Origin: Nitrospiraceae bacterium
GTDB taxonomy: Bacteria > Nitrospirota > Thermodesulfovibrionia > UBA6902
Direction: 5' to 3'
Length of the DNA stretch: 39,190 nucleotides
Assembly: GCA_003599505.1 (NCBI GenBank)
Contig: QZKO01000051.1
Location: forward strand, 1-39,190
In this document: positions 7,437-15,328 of the stretch, piece after piece
How the letters are laid out: the number at the start of each line of letters is the position of its first letter
How positions within the stretch are numbered: position 1 is the stretch's first letter
Program-made: the position numbers and the translations under genes
Notes under the pieces: model-generated
Told to the model about the DNA's origin: nothing
Seen by the model: only the letters and a program-made list of their open reading frames with translations
Database searches by the model: none

Positions 7437-9580
7437 AATATCTCCCTCGGTTTGCCCGCCTCGCCCGGGGGGCCGACCACTCCTTCTTCTTCGAGCATTT
7501 CCATTATCCTCGCGGCCCTATTGTAACCTATTTTCATCCTGCGCTGGATATACGAGATCGACGCCTGTCCCGTGGACAGCACGATGTCTTTTGCCTGTTG
7601 ATAGAGGTCATCCGCGTCATCAGGCATTGTCTCCGCCTGCCTCGCCACAACTGTTATGTCATCAAACAATGTGTAGTCCGGACCGGCCTGTGTCTTTATG
7701 AAATCCACAACGTCCTTTATCTCGTCTTCGCCGACATACGCGCCGTGGATCCTCTTTAACCTCTTTCCCGGGCTGACAAACAGCATATCGCCCTTGCCGA
7801 GCAACTGGTCCGCGCCGTATGTGTCGAGGATTATCCTTGAGTCCAGCTTTGACGATACCTGGAATGAAATCCTTGACGGGAAATTCGCCTTGATTATTCC
7901 GGTGATGACGTCGACGGACGGCCTTTGCGTTGCGAGGATCAGGTGTATGCCGGCGGCGCGCGCCATCTGGGCCAGCCGCGCGATTGAATCTTCCGCCTCG
8001 TGCCCTGTCGCGAACATCAGGTCCGCGAGCTCATCAATGAATATAACAATGTAAGGGAGAGGCTCCCTTTCTATTACAGAGCGTTCCGACCTGATTTTCT
8101 GATTATATGCCTCGATGTTCCTTGCGCCGCTTTCCGCCAGGAGCCTGTACCGCCTCTCCATTTCAAACACAAGCATCTTGAGGGCGTTCGCGGCCTCTTT
8201 TGTCAGTGTGATTACAGGCATAAGCAGGTGCGGGATGTCCTGATAGGCGGAGAGCTCAAGCATCTTCGGGTCTATCATGAGCATCTTCACTTCTTTGGGA
8301 GAAGCCCTGTAAAGGAGACTGAGCACGATGCTGTTCATCCCCACGCTCTTGCCGGAGCCGGTAGCTCCCGCGATAAGGAGGTGGGGCATCTTGCCCAAAT
8401 CGGCCGTGACCGGCGTGCCGAATATGTCCTTGCCGAGCGCGAGGACCAGTTTTGACGGATGCTTCTGAAACACGTCGGATGTAATGAGGTCCTTTAAAAA
8501 TACGTCTTCTCTTTCCTGGTTCGGTATCTCGATCCCCAGAGTGGACCTGCCGTGAATGGGAGAGATCCGGATGCTGTTTGCCTTCATCGCCATCGCAAGG
8601 TCGTCTGAAAGGGACATGACCTTGTTTATCTTGACGCCCGGCGCGGGTTCAAATTCAAACATCGTTACAATCGGCCCCGGCGATACATAAGTGACTTTCC
8701 CTTCGATGGAATAATCCCGGAGTTTTTTCTCAAGCAGCTCGGACTGCTGCAGCAGGTCTTCTTTTGTCGGTCTCGACTTTGAAGGAGAAGGGTCTTTTAA
8801 AAGGTCCGGGGAAGGCAGCTTATAATCACCGCTGCCTTTAGGCTTCTTTACCGGTTTCTCCTGCAGAACAATTTCTTCATCTTCCGGCGTGAGAGGCAGG
8901 TATTCCTGTATTTCAGGTATTTCATCTGTTACAGACGCCTGCGCTGCTTCCGCTGTTTCCGGCATATTCAATATTTCCGGCGCAACCGCGTCTTCTTTTA
9001 TCTCAGGCTTCCCTTTATCTTTCTCTTTCTCTTTATACCTCATTTTTGCTATTGCCTGCGCGCCGAACAGGACCCCACTCTTTGTCTTCCTCGCCAGATC
9101 GGCAACAGAGAACCGGATGGTATACATCAGGGTGATAAGCGTCAAGGTCCCGAAGAGCAGGAGAGAGCCTATTGTGGAAATAATGCTGTTTGTAAGCTCC
9201 GTAAGCAGTATCCCCGCCGCGCCTCCGGAATGACCTCCGAAAAAAAGCGACAGCAGAGATGATAAGGATGTTGTCAGGACCGCAAGCGCGATAACAAGCT
9301 TAACAGGTTTTTGGGCTTCCCCCCTGTTAAAAACCTTTTTAACGCCGTAAAGCAGGAGGACCGCCGGGACTATATAAGAAGAAAACCCGGCAGCCTGCAG
9401 CAGCAGCTCCGACAGGTTCGCGCCGAAGCGGCCGAGCCAGTTTTTCAATTCATAAGTATTATGAGTGAATAAGGATTGGTCCCAGGGATTGTGACTTGCG
9501 AGGCTGATGACGACTATGAGACCGGCGACTATGGAGAGGACCCCGATAATCTCGTCTTTTATCCTGCTTTCCCGATCCAT
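7421..9580 (-). CDS. ftsK: DNA translocase FtsK/SpoIIIE
   Basis: 719 residues from the ATG at 9578-9580. Upstream in-frame codons come from the direct-repeat DNA and are not part of the gene. About four N-terminal membrane segments (residues 11-155) anchor it at the septum. An acidic/Pro linker (about 185-275) follows, then the alpha domain and the RecA-like motor: Walker A GATGSGKS at 405-412 and Walker B YIVIFIDELADLMF, with LATQRPSVDVITG after it. The C-terminal gamma winged helix (QASISYIQRRMKIGYNRAARIM) reads KOPS-like sequences. The protein pumps chromosome ends through the closing septum and activates XerCD. The linker is short, as in many non-enteric FtsK proteins. It is followed by overlapping lolA; uppP was probably its upstream neighbour before darTG came between them. 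Confidence 0.95.
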   Translation of the reverse strand: MDRESRIKDEIIGVLSIVAGLIVVISLASHNPWDQSLFTHNTYELKNWLGRFGANLSELLLQAAGFSSYIVPAVLLLYGVKKVFNRGEAQKPVKLVIALAVLTTSLSSLLSLFFGGHSGGAAGILLTELTNSIISTIGSLLLFGTLTLITLMYTIRFSVADLARKTKSGVLFGAQAIAKMRYKEKEKDKGKPEIKEDAVAPEILNMPETAEAAQASVTDEIPEIQEYLPLTPEDEEIVLQEKPVKKPKGSGDYKLPSPDLLKDPSPSKSRPTKEDLLQQSELLEKKLRDYSIEGKVTYVSPGPIVTMFEFEPAPGVKINKVMSLSDDLAMAMKANSIRISPIHGRSTLGIEIPNQEREDVFLKDLITSDVFQKHPSKLVLALGKDIFGTPVTADLGKMPHLLIAGATGSGKSVGMNSIVLSLLYRASPKEVKMLMIDPKMLELSAYQDIPHLLMPVITLTKEAANALKMLVFEMERRYRLLAESGARNIEAYNQKIRSERSVIEREPLPYIVIFIDELADLMFATGHEAEDSIARLAQMARAAGIHLILATQRPSVDVITGIIKANFPSRISFQVSSKLDSRIILDTYGADQLLGKGDMLFVSPGKRLKRIHGAYVGEDEIKDVVDFIKTQAGPDYTLFDDITVVARQAETMPDDADDLYQQAKDIVLSTGQASISYIQRRMKIGYNRAARIMEMLEEEGVVGPPGEAGKPREILWKKK

Positions 9581-9633
9581 ATCGTTATAATGATAACAAA
9601 AGAAAATAAAAAAATAACTAAAAAATCCAGCCG

Positions 9634-9721
9634 CTGATTTGCGCGGATTAACGCGGATTTTGTTTGTTTCCTGCGAATCCGCGCCCATCCGCGTTTATCC
9701 GTGGCTAATTAATATAATAAA
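9634..9721. repeat. Direct repeat copy A (ATCCGCG-type element) flanking darTG
   Basis: Contains a perfect 64-nt match (9658-9721) to 11684-11747. Right-arm units are about 10 bp (ATCCGCGCCC, ATCCGCGTTT, ATCCGTGGCT), and the left arm (GCGCGGATTAACGCGGATT) is complementary, so it is also a palindrome. The match runs on through CTAATTAATATAATAAA, which in copy B encodes the last codons of uppP. Copy A therefore carries a remnant of that gene end without the gene. Confidence 0.9.
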
Positions 9722-9819
9722 TTTGTATAATTTCAAGGGCTGACACCGTTTATTGCCGTTTATTGAGAAATCAGAATACAAGTTATGTCACTGCCAATAA
9801 GCATATTATAGAGGTCAAA

Positions 9820-10425
9820 GTGAATTTAACTAACTTGAGCGAGCTGCATAATATTCAGCATATAGTTAACATCCCCTCTATTTTTAATAATGGAATCTTA
9901 TCTCACAACCAGGCGAAGAAGCTAAAAATTAAAAGCAAGGATATTTCTGATGTTGAACCGCAAGATAAGCGTTCCAGGGTTGTAGTACCAGGCGGGCGAC
10001 GATTACATGACTATGCCAATCTGTATATAAATGGTCGCAACAAGATGATGTATAAGGTCACCTGCAAGTATTCTCACTCTGAACTTTGTGTCCTTTGCGT
10101 CAACCCATCTGTGCTGGATCTCCGGGGTGTTGTAATAGCCGACTGCAATGCCTCCAGTGATTATGTCCGTTTTTATCCTTCACCGGAAGGGCTAAGTCAT
10201 ATTGATTTTGACCTTGTATTTGCAAGGTCATGGAAGCATCCGGATAATATTATAGAAGAATGGAGACATGGTGCAATAATCTGTGCAGAAGTATTGGTCC
10301 CTGATAAAATTGATTCTGGCTTTATAGAAAAAATTTATGTATCATCTAAAGAAAGCTTGAGAACGGTTCAGAAATTAGCGCCGGACATCCCTGTAGATAT
10401 TAACAGTGATATATTCTTTCTTTAA
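9820..10425 (+). CDS. darT: DarT-type DNA ADP-ribosyltransferase toxin
   Basis: 201 residues from a GTG at 9820-9822 that has GAGG five bases upstream; a TTG at 9763 would add 19 residues. The DarT (DUF4433) signature is present: HNIQHIVNIPSIFNNGILSH near the N-terminus, RRLHDYANLYINGRNKMMY (NAD-binding region), LCVLCVNPSVLDL, and EWRHGAIICAEVLVPDKI, whose Glu should be the catalytic residue. DarT enzymes ADP-ribosylate thymidine or guanosine in single-stranded DNA and block replication, and they act in phage defence. The antitoxin gene follows 12 bp downstream. The region is visibly richer in A+T than ftsK or uppP, runs against their direction and lies between direct repeats, so recent acquisition is likely. 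Thymidine versus guanosine specificity cannot be told by eye. Confidence 0.9.
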   Translation: MNLTNLSELHNIQHIVNIPSIFNNGILSHNQAKKLKIKSKDISDVEPQDKRSRVVVPGGRRLHDYANLYINGRNKMMYKVTCKYSHSELCVLCVNPSVLDLRGVVIADCNASSDYVRFYPSPEGLSHIDFDLVFARSWKHPDNIIEEWRHGAIICAEVLVPDKIDSGFIEKIYVSSKESLRTVQKLAPDIPVDINSDIFFL

Positions 10426-10437
10426 TGGAGTGATGTT

Positions 10438-11613
10438 GTGATAAGAGTTAATATTGGCGATCTTTTTGAGTCAAAGGCTCAAACCCTCGTTAATACTGTG
10501 AACCTTGTTGGTATTATGGGGAAAGGGATAGCACTGGAATTCAAGAATAGATATCCTGAGATGTTCAAGGATTACGTTGCTCGTTGTAAGCGGCATGAAA
10601 TTAAGTTGGGAAGACCTTATTTATACAGGGTCGGGAAATCAGAACAGGATATGTTTAACAGCGTGGAGCAGGAACAAAAAGGCACTGAGTATGTGCTCAA
10701 TTTTCCGACCAAAGATCACTGGAGATCAGTTTCAAAATTGTCCGATATTATTGCGGGACTTGAATATCTGGAGAAGAATTATCGTGAATGGGATATCACT
10801 TCAATTGCGGTGCCCCCGCTTGGGTGTGGACATGGCCAGCTTGAATGGAGGGTTGTCGGCCCAACTTTATACAGATATCTGAACCGTCTTGATATCCCCG
10901 TAGAACTTTATGCTCCTCATGGAACACCCCAGGAGGAATTGGACCCTGTTTTTCTCTCAAAGAACGGCTTGAAGCCGTCAAATGGTTCTAATAATCAGGA
11001 ATTAAAAATCAATCCGGCATGGGTGGCTTTGTCGGAAATTGTTGCACGAATTGAGCGTGAACCTTATCATTGGACTGTGGGTCGCACAATATTTCAGAAG
11101 ATTGCCTTTTTTGCTACTGAGGAAGGGTTGCCAACGGGACTGACCCATGTGCGTAGCAGTTATGGGCCTTATGCCGCTGAAATAAAAACACTTATATCAA
11201 AAATGGTGAATAATGGGATTCTTACTGAAGAGGCCCTCGGGCACGGTCGATTACTTGCAATCAAAACCGGAAGAACCTTTCAGGATGCTGTGAATGTGTT
11301 TCGTCCCAAGCTCGAAGAGTGGGAACCTATTATAGATAAGGTTTCCGATCTTTTTTTGAGAATGCGAACACAACAGGCCGAGATCGCGGCCACAGTTTTC
11401 TTTGTTGCCCGCGACCTTCAGAGATCAAAACATAATAAGCCGTCTGAGATTGAAGTGCTCGAAGAGGTCAAGCGCTGGAAGCAAAAAAGGCGGCCTCCGC
11501 TTGAAGATAAGGAAGTTGCCAGGACTATAAGGAATCTGAATATCTTACATTGGGTAGATGTTCAGCCAAGTCTGGATCTTCCTTTGCCGGATGATGTGCT
11601 GCAGGAGGCCTGA
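10438..11613 (+). CDS. darG: DarG-type macrodomain antitoxin (DNA ADP-ribosyl glycohydrolase)
   Basis: 391 residues starting at GTG 10438, with GGAG upstream; the nearby ATG at 10432 runs straight into a stop. The N-terminal macrodomain (about 1-155) shows NTVNLVGIMGKGIALEFK, the ADP-ribose loop, and SIAVPPLGCGHGQLEW. It removes ADP-ribose from DNA. The C-terminal part (about 190-385), with EPYHWTVGRTIFQKIAFFAT and SSYGPYAAEIKTLISKM, matches the toxin-sequestering extension of full-length DarG rather than a stand-alone macrodomain. The layout darT then darG with a 12-bp gap is the canonical order. Base composition is AT-rich, as in darT. The start of the direct-repeat copy B lies about 55 bp after the stop. 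Confidence 0.9.
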   Translation: MIRVNIGDLFESKAQTLVNTVNLVGIMGKGIALEFKNRYPEMFKDYVARCKRHEIKLGRPYLYRVGKSEQDMFNSVEQEQKGTEYVLNFPTKDHWRSVSKLSDIIAGLEYLEKNYREWDITSIAVPPLGCGHGQLEWRVVGPTLYRYLNRLDIPVELYAPHGTPQEELDPVFLSKNGLKPSNGSNNQELKINPAWVALSEIVARIEREPYHWTVGRTIFQKIAFFATEEGLPTGLTHVRSSYGPYAAEIKTLISKMVNNGILTEEALGHGRLLAIKTGRTFQDAVNVFRPKLEEWEPIIDKVSDLFLRMRTQQAEIAATVFFVARDLQRSKHNKPSEIEVLEEVKRWKQKRRPPLEDKEVARTIRNLNILHWVDVQPSLDLPLPDDVLQEA

Positions 11614-11667
11614 GAATCAACTTTACTTCCGAAGCAAATCGAGGTTTATTAGTCGTACCTACCAAGC

Positions 11668-11747
11668 ACTGATTGCCGCGGATTTTTGTTTGTTTCCTGC
11701 GAATCCGCGCCCATCCGCGTTTATCCGTGGCTAATTAATATAATAAA
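11668..11747. repeat. Direct repeat copy B flanking darTG, overlapping the uppP 3' end
   Basis: Positions 11684-11747 are identical to 9658-9721. The left arm of the palindrome is shortened compared with copy A (CTGATTGCCGCGGATT). The last five sense codons and the TAG of uppP (11731-11747 on the minus strand) lie inside the perfect repeat. Confidence 0.9.
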
Positions 11748-12525
11748 AAAGCACGAGCGCGCCGAAGATGATCCGGTATGCGGCAAAGGAGTCGAAGGTA
11801 TGCTTTTTTACAAATCCGAGAAATGCCTTAATAACAATCAGCGCAGAAAAAAAAGATACAAAAAAGCCGGCTGCGAAGACGGGAAAATCGTTCAGGGTCA
11901 GATTGTGAAGGTTTTTTAAGAGGTCATAAGTAGTGGCGGCGAACATGGTAGGTATGGCGAGGAAGAAGGAGAATTCCGTAGCGGCCTTCCGCTGCAGGCC
12001 GAAGCACATAGCGCCCATTATTGTAGCTCCGGCCCTCGAAACGCCCGGAAAGAGCGACAGGGTCTGCGCCAGACCGATGCCCAGGGCCTGTTTGAATGAA
12101 ACATCATCGATATCCGTTACAACCGGTTTTTTTACAACCCGTTCAATCACAAGTATGGCAATGCCGCCGATGATGAGCGCGAAAGCAACGGTTATGGGAT
12201 TAAATAAGTGACGCTTTATAAAGGAATGCGTCATAAATCCGAAAAATGCAGCGGGGAGAAAAGCTATCAGGAGATTTAACAGAAAGCGGTTTGTCTTTTC
12301 CGCGCCGGCGTCTTTTATGGAAGATAAAAGTTTTTCACGATACAGCCATACCACCGAGAGGACCGCGCCGAGCTGTATAAATACCTCAAAGGTCTTGGCC
12401 GTTTCACCGCTAAAGCCGATAATGTCGCCCGCAAGGATAAGATGACCTGTGGAAGATACGGGCAGGAATTCGGTGACCCCTTCAACTATACCGAGTATAA
12501 CAGCCTTAAAAATGTCTCCGGGCAT
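11731..12525 (-). CDS. uppP: Undecaprenyl-diphosphate phosphatase UppP/BacA
   Basis: 264 residues, a multi-pass inner-membrane protein. The N-terminal signature VEGVTEFLPVSSTGHL, with catalytic Glu residues, and a second motif, SLFPGVSRAGATIMGAM, both belong to the BacA/UppP family. The enzyme removes one phosphate from undecaprenyl diphosphate to regenerate the lipid carrier for peptidoglycan and other envelope glycans, and can give bacitracin resistance. It runs in the same direction as ftsK, lolA and the deacetylase, from which darTG now separates it. The final residues FYYIN and the stop codon are encoded by the 64-bp direct repeat, so the natural C-terminus may have been slightly changed. 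Confidence 0.95.
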   Translation of the reverse strand: MPGDIFKAVILGIVEGVTEFLPVSSTGHLILAGDIIGFSGETAKTFEVFIQLGAVLSVVWLYREKLLSSIKDAGAEKTNRFLLNLLIAFLPAAFFGFMTHSFIKRHLFNPITVAFALIIGGIAILVIERVVKKPVVTDIDDVSFKQALGIGLAQTLSLFPGVSRAGATIMGAMCFGLQRKAATEFSFFLAIPTMFAATTYDLLKNLHNLTLNDFPVFAAGFFVSFFSALIVIKAFLGFVKKHTFDSFAAYRIIFGALVLFYYIN

Positions 12526-12568
12526 CAGGCATTGTAACAGTTTCGGTTTTCTGTTTCCAGTTGTTTGG

Positions 12569-13141
12569 TTATGTTTTTTTCAGCCCGTTAATCCCGGATT
12601 GTTTAAGGATATCCGAAAGCTCCTCGTCATCTTCGGATATATCAGGCAGGATCAGGTTCCCTTCCCTGTCTTTTTTCAGGCTCGTAATTCCGGGATGCAT
12701 CTTTTCAAGCTGTTTCAGCTCCGAGGCCTGGCTCTTTACCGTCGCGAGAAGTATCCGGTTTTCCTCTTCAAGGTCATATCTCTCAATAGCCGAACGTATC
12801 GAGAGTTTCAATTCAATGTCCTCCCACGGTTTCGAGAAAAACCTGTATATCTCCCCGCTGTTGACCGCCTTCATGGCGGCCTGTATGCTTGCGTATCCCG
12901 TGAGCATGATCCTGACGGTTTCAGGGAACATGTTTTTCACCGTCGATAAAAATTCGGTCCCCGTCATACCCGGCATCTTTTCATCGGAGATTACCAGCTT
13001 GATTTTATGCATCTTCAATAAATCAAGACCCTCCATCCCGCTGTTTGCCGTATAAACAACGTACGGCTCTTCCATCAGGGACCTTTTAATAGCCGCTATT
13101 ACCGCCGTGTCGTCGTCAACTATCAATATTGAATTTTCCAT
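12569..13141 (-). CDS. Response regulator with receiver and short helical tail
   Basis: 190 residues. The receiver has DD at 9-10, phospho-acceptor D53 (LVISDEKMPGM), MLTGYA and FFSKPWEDIEL. A coiled segment and a conserved-looking tail (MHPGITSLKKDREGNLILPD) follow, without any recognised DNA-binding or enzymatic domain. The receiver is of the RpfG-like kind also found in the two regulators encoded just upstream, pointing to gene duplication in the operon. It is the last gene of the set that starts with the PhnD-like lipoprotein, 30 bp after the HD-GYP gene. It could act by protein contact or as a phosphate sink. Confidence 0.85.
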   Translation of the reverse strand: MENSILIVDDDTAVIAAIKRSLMEEPYVVYTANSGMEGLDLLKMHKIKLVISDEKMPGMTGTEFLSTVKNMFPETVRIMLTGYASIQAAMKAVNSGEIYRFFSKPWEDIELKLSIRSAIERYDLEEENRILLATVKSQASELKQLEKMHPGITSLKKDREGNLILPDISEDDEELSDILKQSGINGLKKT

Positions 13142-13171
13142 GTCGCCTCCTCCTGCCGGTTCTCAAATGTT

Positions 13172-14500
13172 TCATCTCTTCACAAGCACAAAAATGCCCG
13201 TATTTGACGGGTCAAGCTGATAATATCTCTTAATGGACTCGATGTGTTTCCCGTTAAGTGTTATCCCTTTTGACAGGAGGATGAGACCTGTTCCGCTCTT
13301 TACATCCTTTGATAAGACCATGCCGGGACGAAGACCGTTCGGCTGCAATTCCATTTCAACAAAAGCGGCCTCATGCGATATCCCTGCATATGTCTCTCTT
13401 ACCGCTTTTTCAAGATAATTAAAAAGCCTCAGATCGAACCGTTCACCAAGCTCTTTTACCACCTTTTTCATCACAAATTCTACAGGTTCACTGCCTTCTG
13501 CCTTGTAAAAACACCTGTCGATAAAATCAGCAAGGCCGATTATCCCGGCCCCAGGGGGGATCCGGTCACCTGACAGCCTGTCGGGAAACCCTTTGCCGTT
13601 GCGCCGTTCATGGTGGTGCCTTATTAATATCCCCGCATCCCTCATGTCTTCCACACGGTCTATCGCAGCCTGTCCCCTCACAGGATGCTGCACATACTGT
13701 TTCATTTCATCGGCATCCAGCTCATCAACATCTTTCATAAGGAGGACATCCGGGATGCCTATCTTTCCAATATCATGAAGCAGCGCGGCTGTCATAATTG
13801 TCTCTACTTCTTTGGCCGCAAGGTTCATGGCGCGCGCTATCTTTACCGACAGCTCCGCCACGTTTCTGGAATGGCTCCCGGTGCTCCTGTCACGAAGCTC
13901 TATCAGGCTTGAAAAGGCAAGGATGGAATTCTTGTAATTCTTCTTTAATTCCTCATTCAGCTTCTCAAGCTCTTTGTTTTTGTTCTGTATCTCAAGGGTC
14001 TGCTCCTGCACAAAATATTCGAGCTGGGAGTTCCACCTTTTCAGCTCTTCATTCTGCTTACCGATAATATCCTGTAACCGCCTGTTCTCTTTTACGAGTG
14101 AATATCTCCTTGCGGCGTCGCTTATTACCTGGATAAGCTCCTCGTCATTCCAGGGTTTCGTAATGTACCTGTTGGCCCCTCCCTTGTTTATGGCATCGGC
14201 AACCGCGTTGAGGTCCGCGTATCCCGTGAGCAGCATCCTTACCGCGTCAGGCAGCATCTCCCTGGCCTTTTCGAGGAACTCGGCCCCCTTCATACCGGGC
14301 ATCCTCTGGTCCGACACGATAAGGCCGATGTCCGGATTATTCCTCAGGACCTCCAGCGCCTCCTCTCCTGAATTTGCCGTGAGGACCGTATAATTTTCAT
14401 CCAGCAATAAACGCTTCAGAGACTGAAGCACATTCATCTCGTCATCTACAAAGAGTATCCCGACAGGGGCGCCGGATTTTATTTCATGAGCGGTTTCCAT
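13172..14500 (-). CDS. Response regulator with HD-GYP c-di-GMP phosphodiesterase domain
   Basis: 442 residues from the ATG at 14498-14500, chosen because AGGAG lies just upstream. Receiver (about 12-130) with D64, LLTGYA and YITKPWNDEEL; coiled coil (about 135-190); HD-GYP domain (about 195-370) with the metal-binding LLHDIGKIGIPD (HD at 242-243) and HHHERRNGKGFP, where Phe replaces the usual Tyr of GYP. A C-terminal beta-rich region (about 385-442) contains LRPGMVLSKDV. HD-GYP enzymes hydrolyse c-di-GMP. The metal ligands appear intact, so activity is expected, gated by phosphorylation. It overlaps the preceding receiver-PAS gene by 17 bp, which suggests coupled expression. Confidence 0.9.
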   Translation of the reverse strand: METAHEIKSGAPVGILFVDDEMNVLQSLKRLLLDENYTVLTANSGEEALEVLRNNPDIGLIVSDQRMPGMKGAEFLEKAREMLPDAVRMLLTGYADLNAVADAINKGGANRYITKPWNDEELIQVISDAARRYSLVKENRRLQDIIGKQNEELKRWNSQLEYFVQEQTLEIQNKNKELEKLNEELKKNYKNSILAFSSLIELRDRSTGSHSRNVAELSVKIARAMNLAAKEVETIMTAALLHDIGKIGIPDVLLMKDVDELDADEMKQYVQHPVRGQAAIDRVEDMRDAGILIRHHHERRNGKGFPDRLSGDRIPPGAGIIGLADFIDRCFYKAEGSEPVEFVMKKVVKELGERFDLRLFNYLEKAVRETYAGISHEAAFVEMELQPNGLRPGMVLSKDVKSGTGLILLSKGITLNGKHIESIKRYYQLDPSNTGIFVLVKR

Positions 14501-15326
14501 GAACTTTCTCCTCTTCTGTGTCAAAGACAAGGATAATCCCTTCCTGTCCATTGGAATATTTCATGTGCACCCCCCGCACACTTACAGCGGCCCCGTCTTT
14601 CGATATGCGCGAGGAAACGCGCCCTTTTTGCGCGGCGATATCAACAAGACTGTTTATCTCTTCGGACAAGGACTGCTTCCGGTCCGTTCCCATGAGCTCC
14701 CCGCTTTCAGGGATGAATATATCACGGCACGATTTATTGCACTGCACAACCTGGCCCTCGGGGTCTATGCCTATTACAGCGAGAGGCAGCGAGTCGAGGA
14801 TGTTTTGTGAACAGGTGAGTATCCTGTTCCGCATCATTAAATCAGCGGTCCTCTCGGCGACAAGCTTTTCGAGATTACTGTTGATTTCCTGCAGCTCCCT
14901 GTTTTTCGCCTCCAGCTCCTGTGTAAGCTGGATATTCTTCTGCCTGATAAAATAACGGTCCAGGGCATTGGATATCGCCACCTTCAGCTCATCGTCATTC
15001 CACGGCTTAGGGATGAATTTATAAATATGCCCTACGTTCACCGCCTCAACGATCGCGGCCGTGTCGGCATATCCCGACAGCACGATCCTGACTGTTTCAG
15101 GACAGAGTTTATAAACCTCCCTGAGAAAATCCACGCCGTTCATACCGGGCATCCGGTAATCCGAGATTACAATCTGCACCGGCTCCGTGTTTCCGAGAAT
15201 TTTGAGCCCTTCGTCCCCTGAACCCGCGGTAAGTATCTCGTAATCGCTGTCCAGGAAAATCCTCTTTAAGGACCTGAGGACGTTCTCTTCATCGTCCACG
15301 CATAAAATCTTTATCTGCCCGTCCAT
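14484..15326 (-). CDS. Response regulator with receiver, coiled coil and PAS domain
   Basis: 280 residues. The receiver contains D56 (VISDYRMPGMNG), LSGYADT and FIPKPWNDDEL. A coiled coil (about 133-165) and a PAS-like domain (LDSLPLAVIGIDPEGQVVQCNKS, through EGIILVFDTEEE) follow. There is no kinase, cyclase or DNA-binding output, so this is an adaptor that joins phosphorylation to a PAS input or a partner protein. The gene starts 2 bp after the stop of the large sensor kinase and overlaps the HD-GYP gene, which makes it the likely first receiver of the kinase phosphate. No heme or flavin ligand can be assigned by eye. Confidence 0.85.
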   Translation of the reverse strand: MDGQIKILCVDDEENVLRSLKRIFLDSDYEILTAGSGDEGLKILGNTEPVQIVISDYRMPGMNGVDFLREVYKLCPETVRIVLSGYADTAAIVEAVNVGHIYKFIPKPWNDDELKVAISNALDRYFIRQKNIQLTQELEAKNRELQEINSNLEKLVAERTADLMMRNRILTCSQNILDSLPLAVIGIDPEGQVVQCNKSCRDIFIPESGELMGTDRKQSLSEEINSLVDIAAQKGRVSSRISKDGAAVSVRGVHMKYSNGQEGIILVFDTEEEKVHGNRS

Positions 15327-15328
15327 AA

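Noticed and set aside
9581-9657. N-terminal extension of FtsK (36 more residues in frame)
   Set aside because: The added codons lie in the direct-repeat element and would precede the normal membrane start; the internal ATG at 9578-9580 fits the family.
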